Shown here in pieces: positions 7,514 to 15,380 of a stretch of DNA of 64,000 nt. A program made the position numbers and the translations under genes. The notes under the pieces were generated by a model. The model worked only from the letters and a program-made list of their open reading frames with translations. It was not told the DNA's origin and searched no databases. Source of the stretch: Allolucifera butyrica (GTDB lineage Bacteria; Bacillota; Negativicutes; Sporomusales; UPPP01); contig NZ_UPPP01000105.1 in NCBI RefSeq assembly GCF_900476375.1, forward strand, positions 62,001 to 126,000. The letters run 5' to 3'. How positions within the stretch are numbered: the stretch's first letter is position 1; each line of letters starts with the position of its first letter.

Positions 7514-8395
7514 TCAGGCAATTTCGTTGCCGGTTACTATATAGAGGTCAATTGTTCCCCGGGAAATTTCAATCGGGATGCGATAGGCATCTTTGGCGGG
7601 GAGTGTTCCTTCCGGGGAGATTCGCTGCGGCTCTAAATTTAGTTCAAGATTTCTCTCGGACATATTGACGGTAAAAATGCCGTTTGTTTCGTTTAAAAAT
7701 TCAGCAATACTGTCCAAAGCCAGTTCATTGACGGTGGGGATCGTTTCGCCGCTATAATACCGTGAAAGTTCCAGCAGCAGAGTATTATCCATTACCAAAC
7801 CGGTTGACAAGGTTATATTGCCGGTCATCGTTTGTGAAAAAAGACGACCTTTTACCGGTGCTTTTAGGGGGGCAATCACCGGCTCTTCGCCGAAAGTGCG
7901 GGGAATGATCCGTAATAGTAAGGCCACATAGTCATAGAGTAAACCGGCGCTGGCGCCGGTCGCCGAAAAGTTGAGCGAAGTCCGGACCATTGCGTCCCAA
8001 TCTTCATATTGAGCATCCTGCCGGCATCCGGTCAGGCCGGTTTCCCGTTTATAATTTTCTAAGGCAGTTTCCAACTGTGACAAACTGAGATAGCCGCTGT
8101 CAATGATTGCCTGGCTTATGGTTAAGCGCCTGTTCTCTTGGGCGAGCAGCAGTTCTTCCAACTGTTGTACCGTTAAAAAGCCTTTTTCAACGGCAATCTC
8201 ACCGAATTTTTTATCCATAACATGCTGCAGGCTATGAACTTGTTCTACCTGAGCAGCGGTCATCAACCCGCTATCCATAGCCAACAGGCCCAGCCTAGGG
8301 CGGATTGAGCGCTCACGGTTCAGGATGTCGCGTAATTGTTCGACAGTCAGTAATTCCTTATTTAGCAGATATTGGCCGAAATACTGGTTAAACAT
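7514..8395 (-). CDS. CheX-like protein with an N-terminal GspE-N-type helical region
   Basis: A 293-residue protein. The first ~130 residues contain three similar helical units (LLTVEQLRDIL, FLTVQQLEELL, YLSLSQLETAL) like those in type II secretion GspE N-domains. The last ~150 residues resemble the chemotaxis phosphatase CheX/CheC fold (TGNITLSTGLVMDNTLLLELSRYYSGE). CheX-type proteins remove phosphate from CheY. The start is 12 bases after a CheY-type regulator, so the pair is almost certainly an operon and probably a signal and its phosphatase. The key Glu and Asn of active CheX could not be placed with certainty. Confidence 0.65.
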   Translation of the reverse strand: MFNQYFGQYLLNKELLTVEQLRDILNRERSIRPRLGLLAMDSGLMTAAQVEQVHSLQHVMDKKFGEIAVEKGFLTVQQLEELLLAQENRRLTISQAIIDSGYLSLSQLETALENYKRETGLTGCRQDAQYEDWDAMVRTSLNFSATGASAGLLYDYVALLLRIIPRTFGEEPVIAPLKAPVKGRLFSQTMTGNITLSTGLVMDNTLLLELSRYYSGETIPTVNELALDSIAEFLNETNGIFTVNMSERNLELNLEPQRISPEGTLPAKDAYRIPIEISRGTIDLYIVTGNEIA

Positions 8396-8407
8396 CCTAT
8401 CACATCC

Positions 8408-8770
8408 TTATCCGGAAATTTTAGTGAGGATACGCTGGATCTGTTCGTTATCATAAGGCTTTTGGATAAAATCAACTGCGCCGTTTTTTATGGCTTCGGT
8501 TAATTTTGTTGCCGTTCCGGTGGAAGAAAGCATAATTACTTTCGCCTGGGGATCCTGTTCTTTAATTTTTTTTAAAGCTTCCAGGCCGTCCATGACCGGC
8601 ATTACAATATCCATAAACACTGCATGGGGTTTTTCTTTTTGATAGACTTCAAATCCGTCCTGCCCGTTTACTGCTTCCCAAACCCGGCAGCCTAGTTTTT
8701 CCAGCAAGTCTTTCAGTTTCTTGCGGATCAATACGGAATCATCGCAAATTAAGATATCGAGTGGTTTCAA
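8408..8770 (-). CDS. CheY-like single-domain response regulator
   Basis: A 120-residue receiver domain with no output domain. The acidic pair is ILICDDS, the phosphate-accepting Asp is in AVFMDIVMP (near 53), the switch Thr/Ser in MLSSTG and the Lys in FIQKPYD. It probably relays a chemotaxis-type or kinase signal through protein contacts. The start is a TTG at 8770 with an AGGGGG site 9 bases before it. It is upstream of the CheX-like gene in a two-gene operon. Confidence 0.92.
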   Translation of the reverse strand: MKPLDILICDDSVLIRKKLKDLLEKLGCRVWEAVNGQDGFEVYQKEKPHAVFMDIVMPVMDGLEALKKIKEQDPQAKVIMLSSTGTATKLTEAIKNGAVDFIQKPYDNEQIQRILTKISG

Positions 8771-8920
8771 TCGATATAGCCCCCTTCACAATATTTAGGA
8801 AAATCTTCCCTACAATAAATAATTATTCCGCAAGGTTTCGCTAGTTCCTGTTAAAAAATTTCATTATTATACAAATTAACACTCCCGTAACATGAAAGTA
8901 AACTGGACTTTGGCTGAAGC

Positions 8921-8954
8921 TTGTCATACTTTTTTCATAATTCCGCATTAAAAT
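8921..8954 (+). promoter_or_regulatory. Pho-box-like promoter A
   Basis: TTGTCAT, a 4-base gap, TTTTCAT, then 10 bases to TAAAAT. The same 7-4-7-10 layout is seen at three other places in the window. The transcript would start near 8961 and reach a terminator at 8985-9013. Confidence 0.45.
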
Positions 8955-8984
8955 TAAAGTAGTCACACACATCTCCTCTTTTTT

Positions 8985-9013
8985 GGCCCTCACATAAGTG
9001 AGGGTTTTATTTT
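8985..9013 (+). terminator. Terminator of a short transcript
   Basis: CCCTCAC and GTGAGGG form a hairpin followed by TTTTATTTTTTT. With promoter A it defines a transcript of about 50-55 nt. No reading frame lies between them. Confidence 0.65.
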
Positions 9014-9078
9014 TTTACGGATAAAGTATCCTTTTTTGAGAAAATCAGGAGAATATGAGACAAAGGTCCTATTATATT

Positions 9079-9107
9079 TTGACATAATTTGTCGATATAG
9101 ATAATGT
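9079..9107 (+). promoter_or_regulatory. Promoter before a 29-residue membrane peptide gene
   Basis: TTGACA and TAATGT are 17 bases apart. A hairpin (GCTCTCAC/GTGAGGGC plus TTTTG, 9143-9166) lies between this promoter and the small frame at 9198, so transcription into the frame may be attenuated. Confidence 0.45.
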
Positions 9108-9197
9108 AAGAAGAGTATACTTCTTAATACCCCTCTCCCTAAGCTCTCACTTTGTGTGAGGGCTTTTGTACTGGATCGGTGAAAAAGGAGAAATGAT

Positions 9198-9287
9198 ATG
9201 TTTTTGGAAGATTTCGTATATTGGCTTGTTACAATTGGCTTAATAACGTCAGGTATAGTAATTTGCATGCATTTTCGTCTGGTATAA
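9198..9287 (+). CDS. Very small single-pass membrane peptide (29 aa)
   Basis: ATG to TAA with a good ribosome site (AAGGAG, 7 bases upstream). The peptide starts MFLEDFVYW, continues with a hydrophobic segment (LVTIGLITSGIVIC) and ends HFRLV, so it should span the membrane once. It is preceded by a promoter and a hairpin with the form of an attenuator. Small hydrophobic peptides of this type may be toxins, regulators of transporters, or leader peptides. I recognise no family. Confidence 0.4.
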   Translation: MFLEDFVYWLVTIGLITSGIVICMHFRLV

Positions 9288-9380
9288 TAGGTTCGGCAAA
9301 AATAAAAAGATGACCCAAGTCATCTTTTTAATGGCATTGCTATTTTTTTTCAAAATCCCAAAATCCAATTTCCAATTACC

Positions 9381-9405
9381 GAAAGACCGCCCTAAGCGGT
9401 CTTTC
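9381..9405. terminator. Dispersed repeat-type terminator, copy 3 (behind lexA)
   Basis: GAAAGACCGC and GCGGTCTTTC form a 10-bp stem directly after the lexA stop codon, preceded on the plus strand by CCAAAATCCAATT and CCAATTACC as at copy 1. Confidence 0.7.
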
Positions 9406-9407
9406 CC

Positions 9408-10025
9408 TTACATACTGCGGAATAAGCCGATTACTTTTCCAATAACGGAAACATTGTTTGAATAAATTGGCTCCATTAAATCATTTTCCGGTTGGAGGCG
9501 GACACGGTTATTTTCTTTAAAAAACCGTTTGACCGTAGCTTCTTCATTATCGATCAAGGCAACAATAATGTCGCCGTTGCGGGCCGTATTTTGTTCCCGC
9601 ACAAGGATATAATCTCCATCCAGGATACCCACGTTAATCATGCTCTCGCCCTTAACATTTAACATGAATACATTATCATCATTACCAACCAGTTCGGACG
9701 GTAGCGGATAGGTTTCTTCAATATTTTCCACGGCTAAAATGGGCTGGCCGGCTGTGACCGTCCCTACGAGAGGAACCGGAATCATTGCCTTTTGCCGCCA
9801 GGGGGCTTCGGCCAGGACATCAATTGCCCGGGGTTTTGTGGGGTCCCGCTTTATAAAACCTAATGATTCCAGTTTATTTAGATGCGTATGTACGGTAGAA
9901 CTGCTGCTGAGACCAACAGCTTGACCAATTTCACGGACTGACGGTGGATAACCCTTAGCGCGCAGGTTTTCTTTAATGTAGGCCAGTATTTGTTTTTGCT
10001 TAGGGCTTAAAATTTCTTTCGACAT
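9408..10025 (-). CDS. lexA: LexA SOS repressor
   Basis: Transcriptional repressor of the SOS response; it self-cleaves when RecA is activated. The 205-residue protein has an N-terminal winged helix (LSPKQKQILAYI to GFIKRDPTKPRAI), an Ala-Gly cleavage site in VGTVTAGQP, the catalytic Ser in KGESMINVGI and the Lys in EEATVKRFF. I start at the ATG at 10025, with GAGGTG upstream, rather than a GTG at 10034 inside that site. Two overlapping CGAAC-type boxes upstream indicate autoregulation. Confidence 0.95.
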   Translation of the reverse strand: MSKEILSPKQKQILAYIKENLRAKGYPPSVREIGQAVGLSSSSTVHTHLNKLESLGFIKRDPTKPRAIDVLAEAPWRQKAMIPVPLVGTVTAGQPILAVENIEETYPLPSELVGNDDNVFMLNVKGESMINVGILDGDYILVREQNTARNGDIIVALIDNEEATVKRFFKENNRVRLQPENDLMEPIYSNNVSVIGKVIGLFRSM

Positions 10026-10068
10026 CGTATTCACCTCATTCTGATTATATCATTAGTTGCTAAAAAAA

Positions 10069-10094
10069 CAAACGTAAGTTCGAACTTTTGGTAA
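10069..10094 (-). promoter_or_regulatory. LexA (DinR-type) boxes upstream of lexA
   Basis: Read on the minus strand, CGAACTTACGTTTG matches CGAACnnnnGTTTG (10069-10082). A second, weaker box, CGAACTTTTGGTAA, reads on the plus strand from 10081 and shares the CG. A TATAAT for lexA follows about 20 bases downstream on the minus strand. Confidence 0.75.
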
Positions 10095-10135
10095 ATTTAT
10101 GGACTTACCTGCGAGTGCGGGAATTTCTTGCTGCT

Positions 10136-10191
10136 TTGTTAATAATTTGTGATAAGCTTGTAACTAATTCGTAACAATTGAATAATATTAT
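10136..10191 (+). promoter_or_regulatory. Pho-box-like promoter D with four 11-bp-spaced repeats
   Basis: TTGTTAA, TTGTGAT, TTGTAAC and TCGTAAC follow each other with 4-base gaps (starts at 10136, 10147, 10158, 10169), then 10 bases to TATTAT. This is the strongest of four similar promoters in the window. It points to binding by a tandem-repeat regulator of the PhoP/PhoB (OmpR) type. Its transcript would end at the hairpin at 10229-10255. Confidence 0.55.
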
Positions 10192-10228
10192 ATAAATTGT
10201 CCAGATAACTTTATTTCCATTATCTTAG

Positions 10229-10255
10229 CTCTCAATGTTATGGGAGCTACTTTTT
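10229..10255 (+). terminator. Terminator of a short transcript
   Basis: TAGCTCTC and GGGAGCTA form a hairpin followed by CTTTTT. Together with promoter D it bounds a transcript of about 55 nt without a reading frame. Confidence 0.6.
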
Positions 10256-10405
10256 CCTAAGAAATAACCGACCGGTATGATAGTCGTTTTATTATCGGTC
10301 CCCCTAAAAATTGACTGTTATGCCGGTCGTTTATATAGATTTTACTACCAAACCGCATTGGCGGTTTTTTTGTTTTTCCGGGCCATGAGCCTTGCGCCCT
10401 GCGCC

Positions 10406-10428
10406 GAAAGAACGCACAGCGGTCTTTC
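10406..10428. terminator. Dispersed repeat-type terminator, copy 4
   Basis: GAAAGAACGC and GCGGTCTTTC form a hairpin directly after the stop of the outer-membrane-type gene, preceded by TGAGCCTTGCGCCCTGCGCC. Confidence 0.65.
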
Positions 10429-11199
10429 TTAAAAGGACCAGGATAGAGTTGCGCTATTTCGGTTTATTATGGAATTGTCCAGGGATCTTGCAAAATCTTG
10501 ATAAGCCGTGATACTGAGATTGTCATTAAACCGGTAGCTGGCCTGGATCCGGACTCCTCTTGAATCATCAAAGTCGGTAAAGGCACTATAGTCCGAAACG
10601 GCTCCCGGCTCAACATAACGGTATAACAAGGTTAAGTCCGCCCCGCCGGGGTATGTGTCGTCGCCATATTTAGCAGTGATGAGATACCCTTTGGCCTGAG
10701 TAGTTAAATTTTCCGATGTTTCGATACTAACCAGCGCTTTGGAAGCGAGGCTGCTGGAAGCCGATAGCCCCATGAATTGGTTAGCGGTTTGAAAAAACAC
10801 CGCGTCCAAACTTAAATCTTTATGTTGGGGAAAGGATGTTTTGAAATCGGCGGCGACAATATCTTCCCCGTCATTGCCATAAAAAAACGAAGCACTTTTG
10901 TCATGGTCCTTAAGTATGGTCCGGACACCGCAAACACCGTAAATTTCGGCAATAAGACCCCGGCTTAATTCGTAATTCTGCTGGCCAATGATCAGGTGTG
11001 TTTTTTTTTCGTTTAGTTCCAAGTCGGGAGCGGGATGCAGAAAGTTATTGCTTAAATCTTTGTTTAATTGACTTAAATCCGGGGTTTGCAGGTTTTGCCA
11101 GGTATAGTTGCTGCCGGAAATAAAAGGGGCCGGCGCTGCTAAGGCAAAAGTGGAAACAGTCAATACTGCTACGGTTAGCGCTATGACTCTTTTTTTCAT
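10429..11199 (-). CDS. Putative outer-membrane beta-barrel protein
   Basis: A 256-residue protein with a signal peptide (MKKRVIALTVAVLTVSTFALAAPA). The body alternates polar and hydrophobic residues, with repeated short strands ending in aromatic residues (KGYLITAKYGDD, LTLLYRYVEPG, RIQASYRFNDNLSITAYQDF), and the last residue is Phe (SATLSWSF), the mark that sends barrels to the BAM complex. It has no SLH domain, so it is not the common Negativicutes porin. It is monocistronic with its own terminator. The ligand is unknown. Confidence 0.6.
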   Translation of the reverse strand: MKKRVIALTVAVLTVSTFALAAPAPFISGSNYTWQNLQTPDLSQLNKDLSNNFLHPAPDLELNEKKTHLIIGQQNYELSRGLIAEIYGVCGVRTILKDHDKSASFFYGNDGEDIVAADFKTSFPQHKDLSLDAVFFQTANQFMGLSASSSLASKALVSIETSENLTTQAKGYLITAKYGDDTYPGGADLTLLYRYVEPGAVSDYSAFTDFDDSRGVRIQASYRFNDNLSITAYQDFARSLDNSIINRNSATLSWSF

Positions 11200-11435
11200 G
11201 TCGTCCCTTTCATTAAAGTTCGCTTGTAATCGACGGGCACTTAAATTTCGACAAACTCTATTTTAATTTTACTATATCCTTGTTTAAGCTACAAGTTTGG
11301 AGATAAAACGGAACATTGAAGGGCGCTACAAAAAGGATTCCCGGCTATTCGTGTAGAATGTTATACAAAATTGTAGCTTGCCTAAACGGTCATCAATTCT
11401 CTAGGAGATATAACACTTTGGGATAGGGGTTGGGC

Positions 11436-12380
11436 ATGAATAGTCTAAATGTAAGTACTGGTATCCGATTTTTAGTTTTAAATCTGATATTATTTATCAT
11501 TACGTCACCGGTTATTATTCTCTATGGACCTTTTAGCAATATTAAAAGCAGTGTGATAGGGGCCATCATGACTTCGCGTCATCCCCAATATATTACCTGG
11601 CTGCTGTCGAAACAGGAAATCGAAGCGGCGATCGGCGATCCCAACAACAGTGGCCAGCAAAAACAAAACTTGTTTCATTTTACAAAGCGGCAGGATGAAT
11701 CATTGAAGCTAGTGACTATTAAGGGATCGCGTTTTCAAGGGTACTTGCTGGAAGTGCCGGATCCTTCCCGGATCCAGGTAGCCACAGCGCGTGATATGCG
11801 GGAAAAAGGGGAAACGATTAGTGCGATTGGGCTGGAAAATAATGCGATTGCTGCGATTAATGCGGGTGGTTTCGATGACCCGGATGGGACGGGAACCGGG
11901 CGGTTGCCTTACGGAGTGGTTATCCACGACGGAAAATTTCTGATCGGCGGCGATATTAATGAGAAGGTTCCCTTAGTCGGTTTTACCCGGTCGGGTGTTT
12001 TGGTAGCCGGCAATTATACGGCGGCGGAAATGCGCCGTATGCAGGTGACGGAAGGCGTTACTTTCGGGCCACCGCTTATTATTAACGGTAAAAAATTAAT
12101 TGCCAAAGGGGACGGCGGTTGGGGTGTCGGACCGCGTACGGCCATCGGCCAGAGGAAAGACGGGACTGTTTTGCTGTTGGCCATTGACGGACGGCAGCCT
12201 TCTTCCCTGGGAGCGACCTTGTTGGATGTGCAGAATATTATGTATGAACAGGGTGCCTATGTGGCGGCCAATCTTGACGGCGGTTCCAGCACGACCATGT
12301 TTTACAACGGGAAAGTTGTAAATAAACCGTGTGACCTTCTGGGAGAACGGATGCTTCCCACGGCGTTTCTTGTAAAATAA
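11436..12380 (+). CDS. Phosphodiester glycosidase (NAGPA-domain) family protein
   Basis: A 314-residue protein with an N-terminal membrane anchor (IRFLVLNLILFIITSPVIIL). The rest matches the family of the uncovering enzyme domain: AAINAGGF (near 138), GPRTAIGQRKDGTVLLLAIDGRQ (near 230-252) and NLDGGSSTTMFYNG (near 283). These proteins are thought to act on sugar phosphodiesters in the envelope. The next gene starts 15 bases downstream and shares a similar anchor, so the two form an operon. I start at the ATG at 11436 over a TTG at 11430. Confidence 0.85.
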   Translation: MNSLNVSTGIRFLVLNLILFIITSPVIILYGPFSNIKSSVIGAIMTSRHPQYITWLLSKQEIEAAIGDPNNSGQQKQNLFHFTKRQDESLKLVTIKGSRFQGYLLEVPDPSRIQVATARDMREKGETISAIGLENNAIAAINAGGFDDPDGTGTGRLPYGVVIHDGKFLIGGDINEKVPLVGFTRSGVLVAGNYTAAEMRRMQVTEGVTFGPPLIINGKKLIAKGDGGWGVGPRTAIGQRKDGTVLLLAIDGRQPSSLGATLLDVQNIMYEQGAYVAANLDGGSSTTMFYNGKVVNKPCDLLGERMLPTAFLVK

Positions 12381-12394
12381 CAGGGAGGTACCAA

Positions 12395-13267
12395 GTGAGT
12401 AATAGAAAAAAACTGATGATTTGGTTAGCAGCAACCATAATTGTTCAACTTGGCATTTATTTCTATTTGGACCGGATATTATTCGCACCGGACGCTTCTT
12501 TTCAAGTCAGTGCCGTTGCTGAAAGTATAGCTAATGATGGTAAGACGTTTTATTCCCGGGACCAGTCATATATGGCAAGGGTGGAACCAGATGCGGTGAA
12601 AATTTACGCCATGCCCCGGAAACAACTGGTGCGCACAATTAATCTGGGAACGCAGCAGGTTTCATACTTTACCTGGCTGGAAGACCGGAATATTGCCCTT
12701 TTAGGGTTACATTCCGGCGATGGACAGAATAGTAAGGTTACGTTGACACAAATTAATCCGCTGCGGGATGACCCGGGCCTTTCCGCTACCATCGAGAAGC
12801 TTCCCACGGGTAGCCGGATAACGGATGTGGCTTATTCTACGGCTACCAATGTTGTTTATATTCAGATACAAACTGTTGCCGATCCAGTTCCTCTGTATCG
12901 CGTATACCGTACAGATGCCAATCATGATATACGGCGCATTTATTTTAATACGAACCGCATTGGCCGCATCGGCGTTTTACAAAACAAGGACTCCCTGGTG
13001 TTTGAAAACTTGAAAGACGATACGATTATTGTGCGTCACGGTGACGGCAGCTGGAAAGTTATTTCTCCGCCCCAGGGCAAGTATCGCCTGGTAGGCGTCG
13101 ATTCGAAGAATAATATCTATATCGCCCGGTTAAATCAGGAAGGGTTAGGGGAAACTATAATGGAAGGGCGCTTAGGCGTTGGCTTTACTTTCTACCGGAA
13201 GCTGAACAAGCCCACCGCCGTCCGGGATCTTAAACTGGCTGATATTATATTGAAGGAAAGTACCTGA
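12395..13267 (+). CDS. Membrane-anchored beta-propeller-like protein of unknown function
   Basis: A 290-residue protein with a GTG start behind GGAGG. One N-terminal membrane segment (LMIWLAATIIVQLGIYFYL) is followed by beta-rich repeats that resemble propeller blades (KVTLTQINPLRDD, DVAYSTATNVVYIQIQT, VGVDSKNNIYIARLNQ). No catalytic motif was seen. It follows the glycosidase gene closely, so it may help that enzyme at the envelope. It is followed by a strong terminator. Confidence 0.65.
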   Translation: MSNRKKLMIWLAATIIVQLGIYFYLDRILFAPDASFQVSAVAESIANDGKTFYSRDQSYMARVEPDAVKIYAMPRKQLVRTINLGTQQVSYFTWLEDRNIALLGLHSGDGQNSKVTLTQINPLRDDPGLSATIEKLPTGSRITDVAYSTATNVVYIQIQTVADPVPLYRVYRTDANHDIRRIYFNTNRIGRIGVLQNKDSLVFENLKDDTIIVRHGDGSWKVISPPQGKYRLVGVDSKNNIYIARLNQEGLGETIMEGRLGVGFTFYRKLNKPTAVRDLKLADIILKEST

Positions 13268-13380
13268 TGGATCTAAATTTTCGCAGTCCTCTGTTATTTG
13301 ATAATAATTCTCCTGAGTAAAGAGTTTAGTGGGAGAAATATTGCCGCCATAAGTTTAAAGTGCGAAATGTGGGACCAATG

Positions 13381-13412
13381 AAGAACCCCTCACCGAAGGT
13401 GAGGGGTTCTTT
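13381..13412 (+). terminator. Terminator
   Basis: GAACCCCTCACC and GGTGAGGGGTTC form a 12-bp stem followed by TTTGC. Confidence 0.75.
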
Positions 13413-13505
13413 GCAGGGAACGGGCAAAACGCTGCCGTTCGTTACTCTTAGCCTTAGAAAATCGGGCATTCAGATGGATGCGCCCTGAGCCCTGCACCAT
13501 GAGCC

Positions 13506-13529
13506 GAAAAAACGCGTTAGCGGTTTTTC
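13506..13529. terminator. Dispersed repeat-type terminator, copy 5
   Basis: GAAAAAACGC and GCGGTTTTTC flank a short loop directly after the deacetylase stop. It is preceded by CCTGAGCCCTGCACCATGAG, the same preface as other copies. Confidence 0.6.
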
Positions 13530-13532
13530 TTT

Positions 13533-14372
13533 TTACGGAACATAAATTAAATTGGCTAGGAAGGCGAAGGCGTTTTTACTTAAATAAGTCTTAAAATTTT
13601 GTAAGGCGCTAATTGCTTGCGTAAACTTTAGACGCAGGATAAAATGCAAAAACGTGTGAGGTCCCTCAAAAATAGGAATCCGGTTCAAAGTAAATAATCC
13701 GCAATGCCGTATATCCCGCCCGAAATTTATAGTGAAAGCGCCCCGATAGCCGGCTTGCTGAGCCAGCTTGATTACCCGCTTATCATAGTAGCCGCCGGGA
13801 TAGGCAAGATATTCGATCTTTTTGTGGAGCCGCCATTCTAATGCTTCTTTCGATTTGACTAATTGGGACCGGAGCTCGTTTTCGGAAGCCTTGGTCAGTG
13901 CGATATGGCTTAGGGTATGTGACTCAAAATAAAAGCCGTTATTACTCATTTCCCTGACTTGGTTCCAAGTCAGATATCTGCCGGTTTCTCCCACAAAATC
14001 GGTAATCAGAAATATGGTTGCCGTAAAATGATATTTTTGGAGAATCGGATAGGCAACCTGATAATTATCTTCATAACCATCGTCAAAGGTAATCAGTACA
14101 GGGTTAGGAGGAAGCGCTTTATCATATTGCAGGTAATCCGCCAACTGGTCTGGTGATATGGCAGTATAGCCGGCCTTAGCTAAATAGGCCATTTGCGCCT
14201 CAAACTCCTGACTACTTAACGTTAATGGAGTATGGAACGTATTATTGATTTGGTGGTAGTTTAAAACCGGAATTCCAGGAAACAAAAAGAAAATAATGTA
14301 GCTTAGCCCCGCTAGTAAAACAATCAATGATATAATTGCCCAGAATACAATCCTCTTCTTTAATAAGCGCAA
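13533..14372 (-). CDS. Polysaccharide deacetylase (NodB domain)
   Basis: A 279-residue protein with one N-terminal membrane anchor. The NodB motifs are present: the catalytic Asp pair in LITFDDGYEDN (near 95), the metal His residues in ESHTLSHIAL (near 150), and AYPGGYYDKR (near 190). It probably removes acetyl groups from an N-acetylated glycan at the envelope. The start appears to be a TTG at 14372 with AGGGGTG upstream, since the anchor needs these residues. It is monocistronic. Confidence 0.88.
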   Translation of the reverse strand: MRLLKKRIVFWAIISLIVLLAGLSYIIFFLFPGIPVLNYHQINNTFHTPLTLSSQEFEAQMAYLAKAGYTAISPDQLADYLQYDKALPPNPVLITFDDGYEDNYQVAYPILQKYHFTATIFLITDFVGETGRYLTWNQVREMSNNGFYFESHTLSHIALTKASENELRSQLVKSKEALEWRLHKKIEYLAYPGGYYDKRVIKLAQQAGYRGAFTINFGRDIRHCGLFTLNRIPIFEGPHTFLHFILRLKFTQAISALQNFKTYLSKNAFAFLANLIYVP

Positions 14373-14712
14373 AAAAATTACACCCCTTTTTACTATAGAT
14401 AAGTTAAGGCAAGGGTGAAGTCAAATCGATTGCTTCGTAAATTCCCTATATTGATAAAATACTTGTTGAATTGACAAAATCCTGCTAGATATAGCAAATG
14501 AGTCGAGGGTTAAATGAAAATAAGTTTGGATAAAACCACAAACCGGGGATAGGAAATCTAAAATTGGGCCAGTGACCAGGCTGCCCCGGCAGGCATACTT
14601 TGTTTTATTATAGGATATGCTTAACTAAGGAATTTAAGTACATTAGCGGGCAATTAAACTCCGCCTGTCTGCGACAGACGGTTTGATTGTATAAATATAT
14701 TTTTACGGACTC
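14373..14712. other. Intergenic stretch without a supported gene
   Basis: AT-rich. It holds one hairpin (CCGCCTGTC/GACAGACGG, 14661-14681) with a weak T run, placed before the MarR promoter. No coding frame with a ribosome site was found. Confidence 0.5.
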
Positions 14713-14767
14713 TTGACGGAGCTTGATGCGACACATTATAATAAAAACATAAAAAGTGCATATACAC
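14713..14767 (+). promoter_or_regulatory. Promoter and operator of the MarR gene
   Basis: TTGACG (14713) and TATAAT (14737) are 18 bases apart. GTGCATATACAC (14756-14767) lies just after the -10 box. The same motif, as a perfect palindrome, occurs at 15310-15321 before the next gene. Confidence 0.65.
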
Positions 14768-14796
14768 GTAATCGAAAAACAGGAAAGGCGCATAGC

Positions 14797-15240
14797 GTGA
14801 AACATATTAAACAAGTGTATCCTAAACACCCCAGCCCATGCAACTGTATGAATATCCGGCGAGCCTCCCGCGCCGTTACTCAGTTTTATGATGAAGTATT
14901 GAAATCATGCGGCCTTACCATAGCCCAACTGGCGCTGCTGCGGCGTCTTGAAACGGCGGAACGGATTACCATCAGTGAATTGGCTAAGAGGCTGCGCATT
15001 GACCGGACTACTCTGAACCGTAATATGAAACCGTTGGTTGATGCCGGTTTAATCGCCGTTAACCCGGGAAAAGATTCCCGTACCCGGCAGGTTAGCCTGA
15101 CAGAACCTGGAAAAGATGCGGCGGATAAAGGGTGGACTCTATGGGGCGAGGCGCAGAGTGAATTAAAAGAATATCTGGGGGAAGAGGATTTGGCTAAGCT
15201 TGTGCAGTTATTGTCTAAGTTGGAGGCGCTGGTACCCTAA
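14797..15240 (+). CDS. MarR family transcriptional regulator
   Basis: A 147-residue winged-helix regulator. Residues about 60-110 form the DNA-binding region (ITISELAKRLRIDRTTLNRNMKPLVDAGLI, then the wing NPGKDSRTRQVSLT). The N-terminus contains CNCMNIRRASRAVTQFYDEVL, with two close Cys that might sense redox state. I choose the GTG at 14797 behind AGGAAAGG, because earlier in-frame codons lie within the promoter. Matching operators in front of this gene and of the cupin gene suggest that it represses both. Confidence 0.88.
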   Translation: MKHIKQVYPKHPSPCNCMNIRRASRAVTQFYDEVLKSCGLTIAQLALLRRLETAERITISELAKRLRIDRTTLNRNMKPLVDAGLIAVNPGKDSRTRQVSLTEPGKDAADKGWTLWGEAQSELKEYLGEEDLAKLVQLLSKLEALVP

Positions 15241-15257
15241 ATCAAGGATGGGTTAAT

Positions 15258-15299
15258 AAAGCTTATTTACTTGTGAATAAGTAATTTTAGCTTTTTTGT
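15258..15299 (+). terminator. Terminator after the MarR gene
   Basis: AAAGCTTATTTACTT pairs imperfectly with AATAAGTAATTTTAGCTTT, followed by TTTT. Confidence 0.55.
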
Positions 15300-15309
15300 T
15301 GCAATTTAT

Positions 15310-15321
15310 GTGTATATACAC
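15310..15321. promoter_or_regulatory. MarR-type operator before the cupin gene
   Basis: GTGTATATACAC is a perfect 12-base palindrome, 60 bases upstream of the cupin start. It differs by one base from the site in the MarR promoter. Confidence 0.6.
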
Positions 15322-15380
15322 CTGTTTGAGCGGCCGAATAACAAGGTTCAGCCGCAGGCATAAGCGAAAGGAGTAATCAC

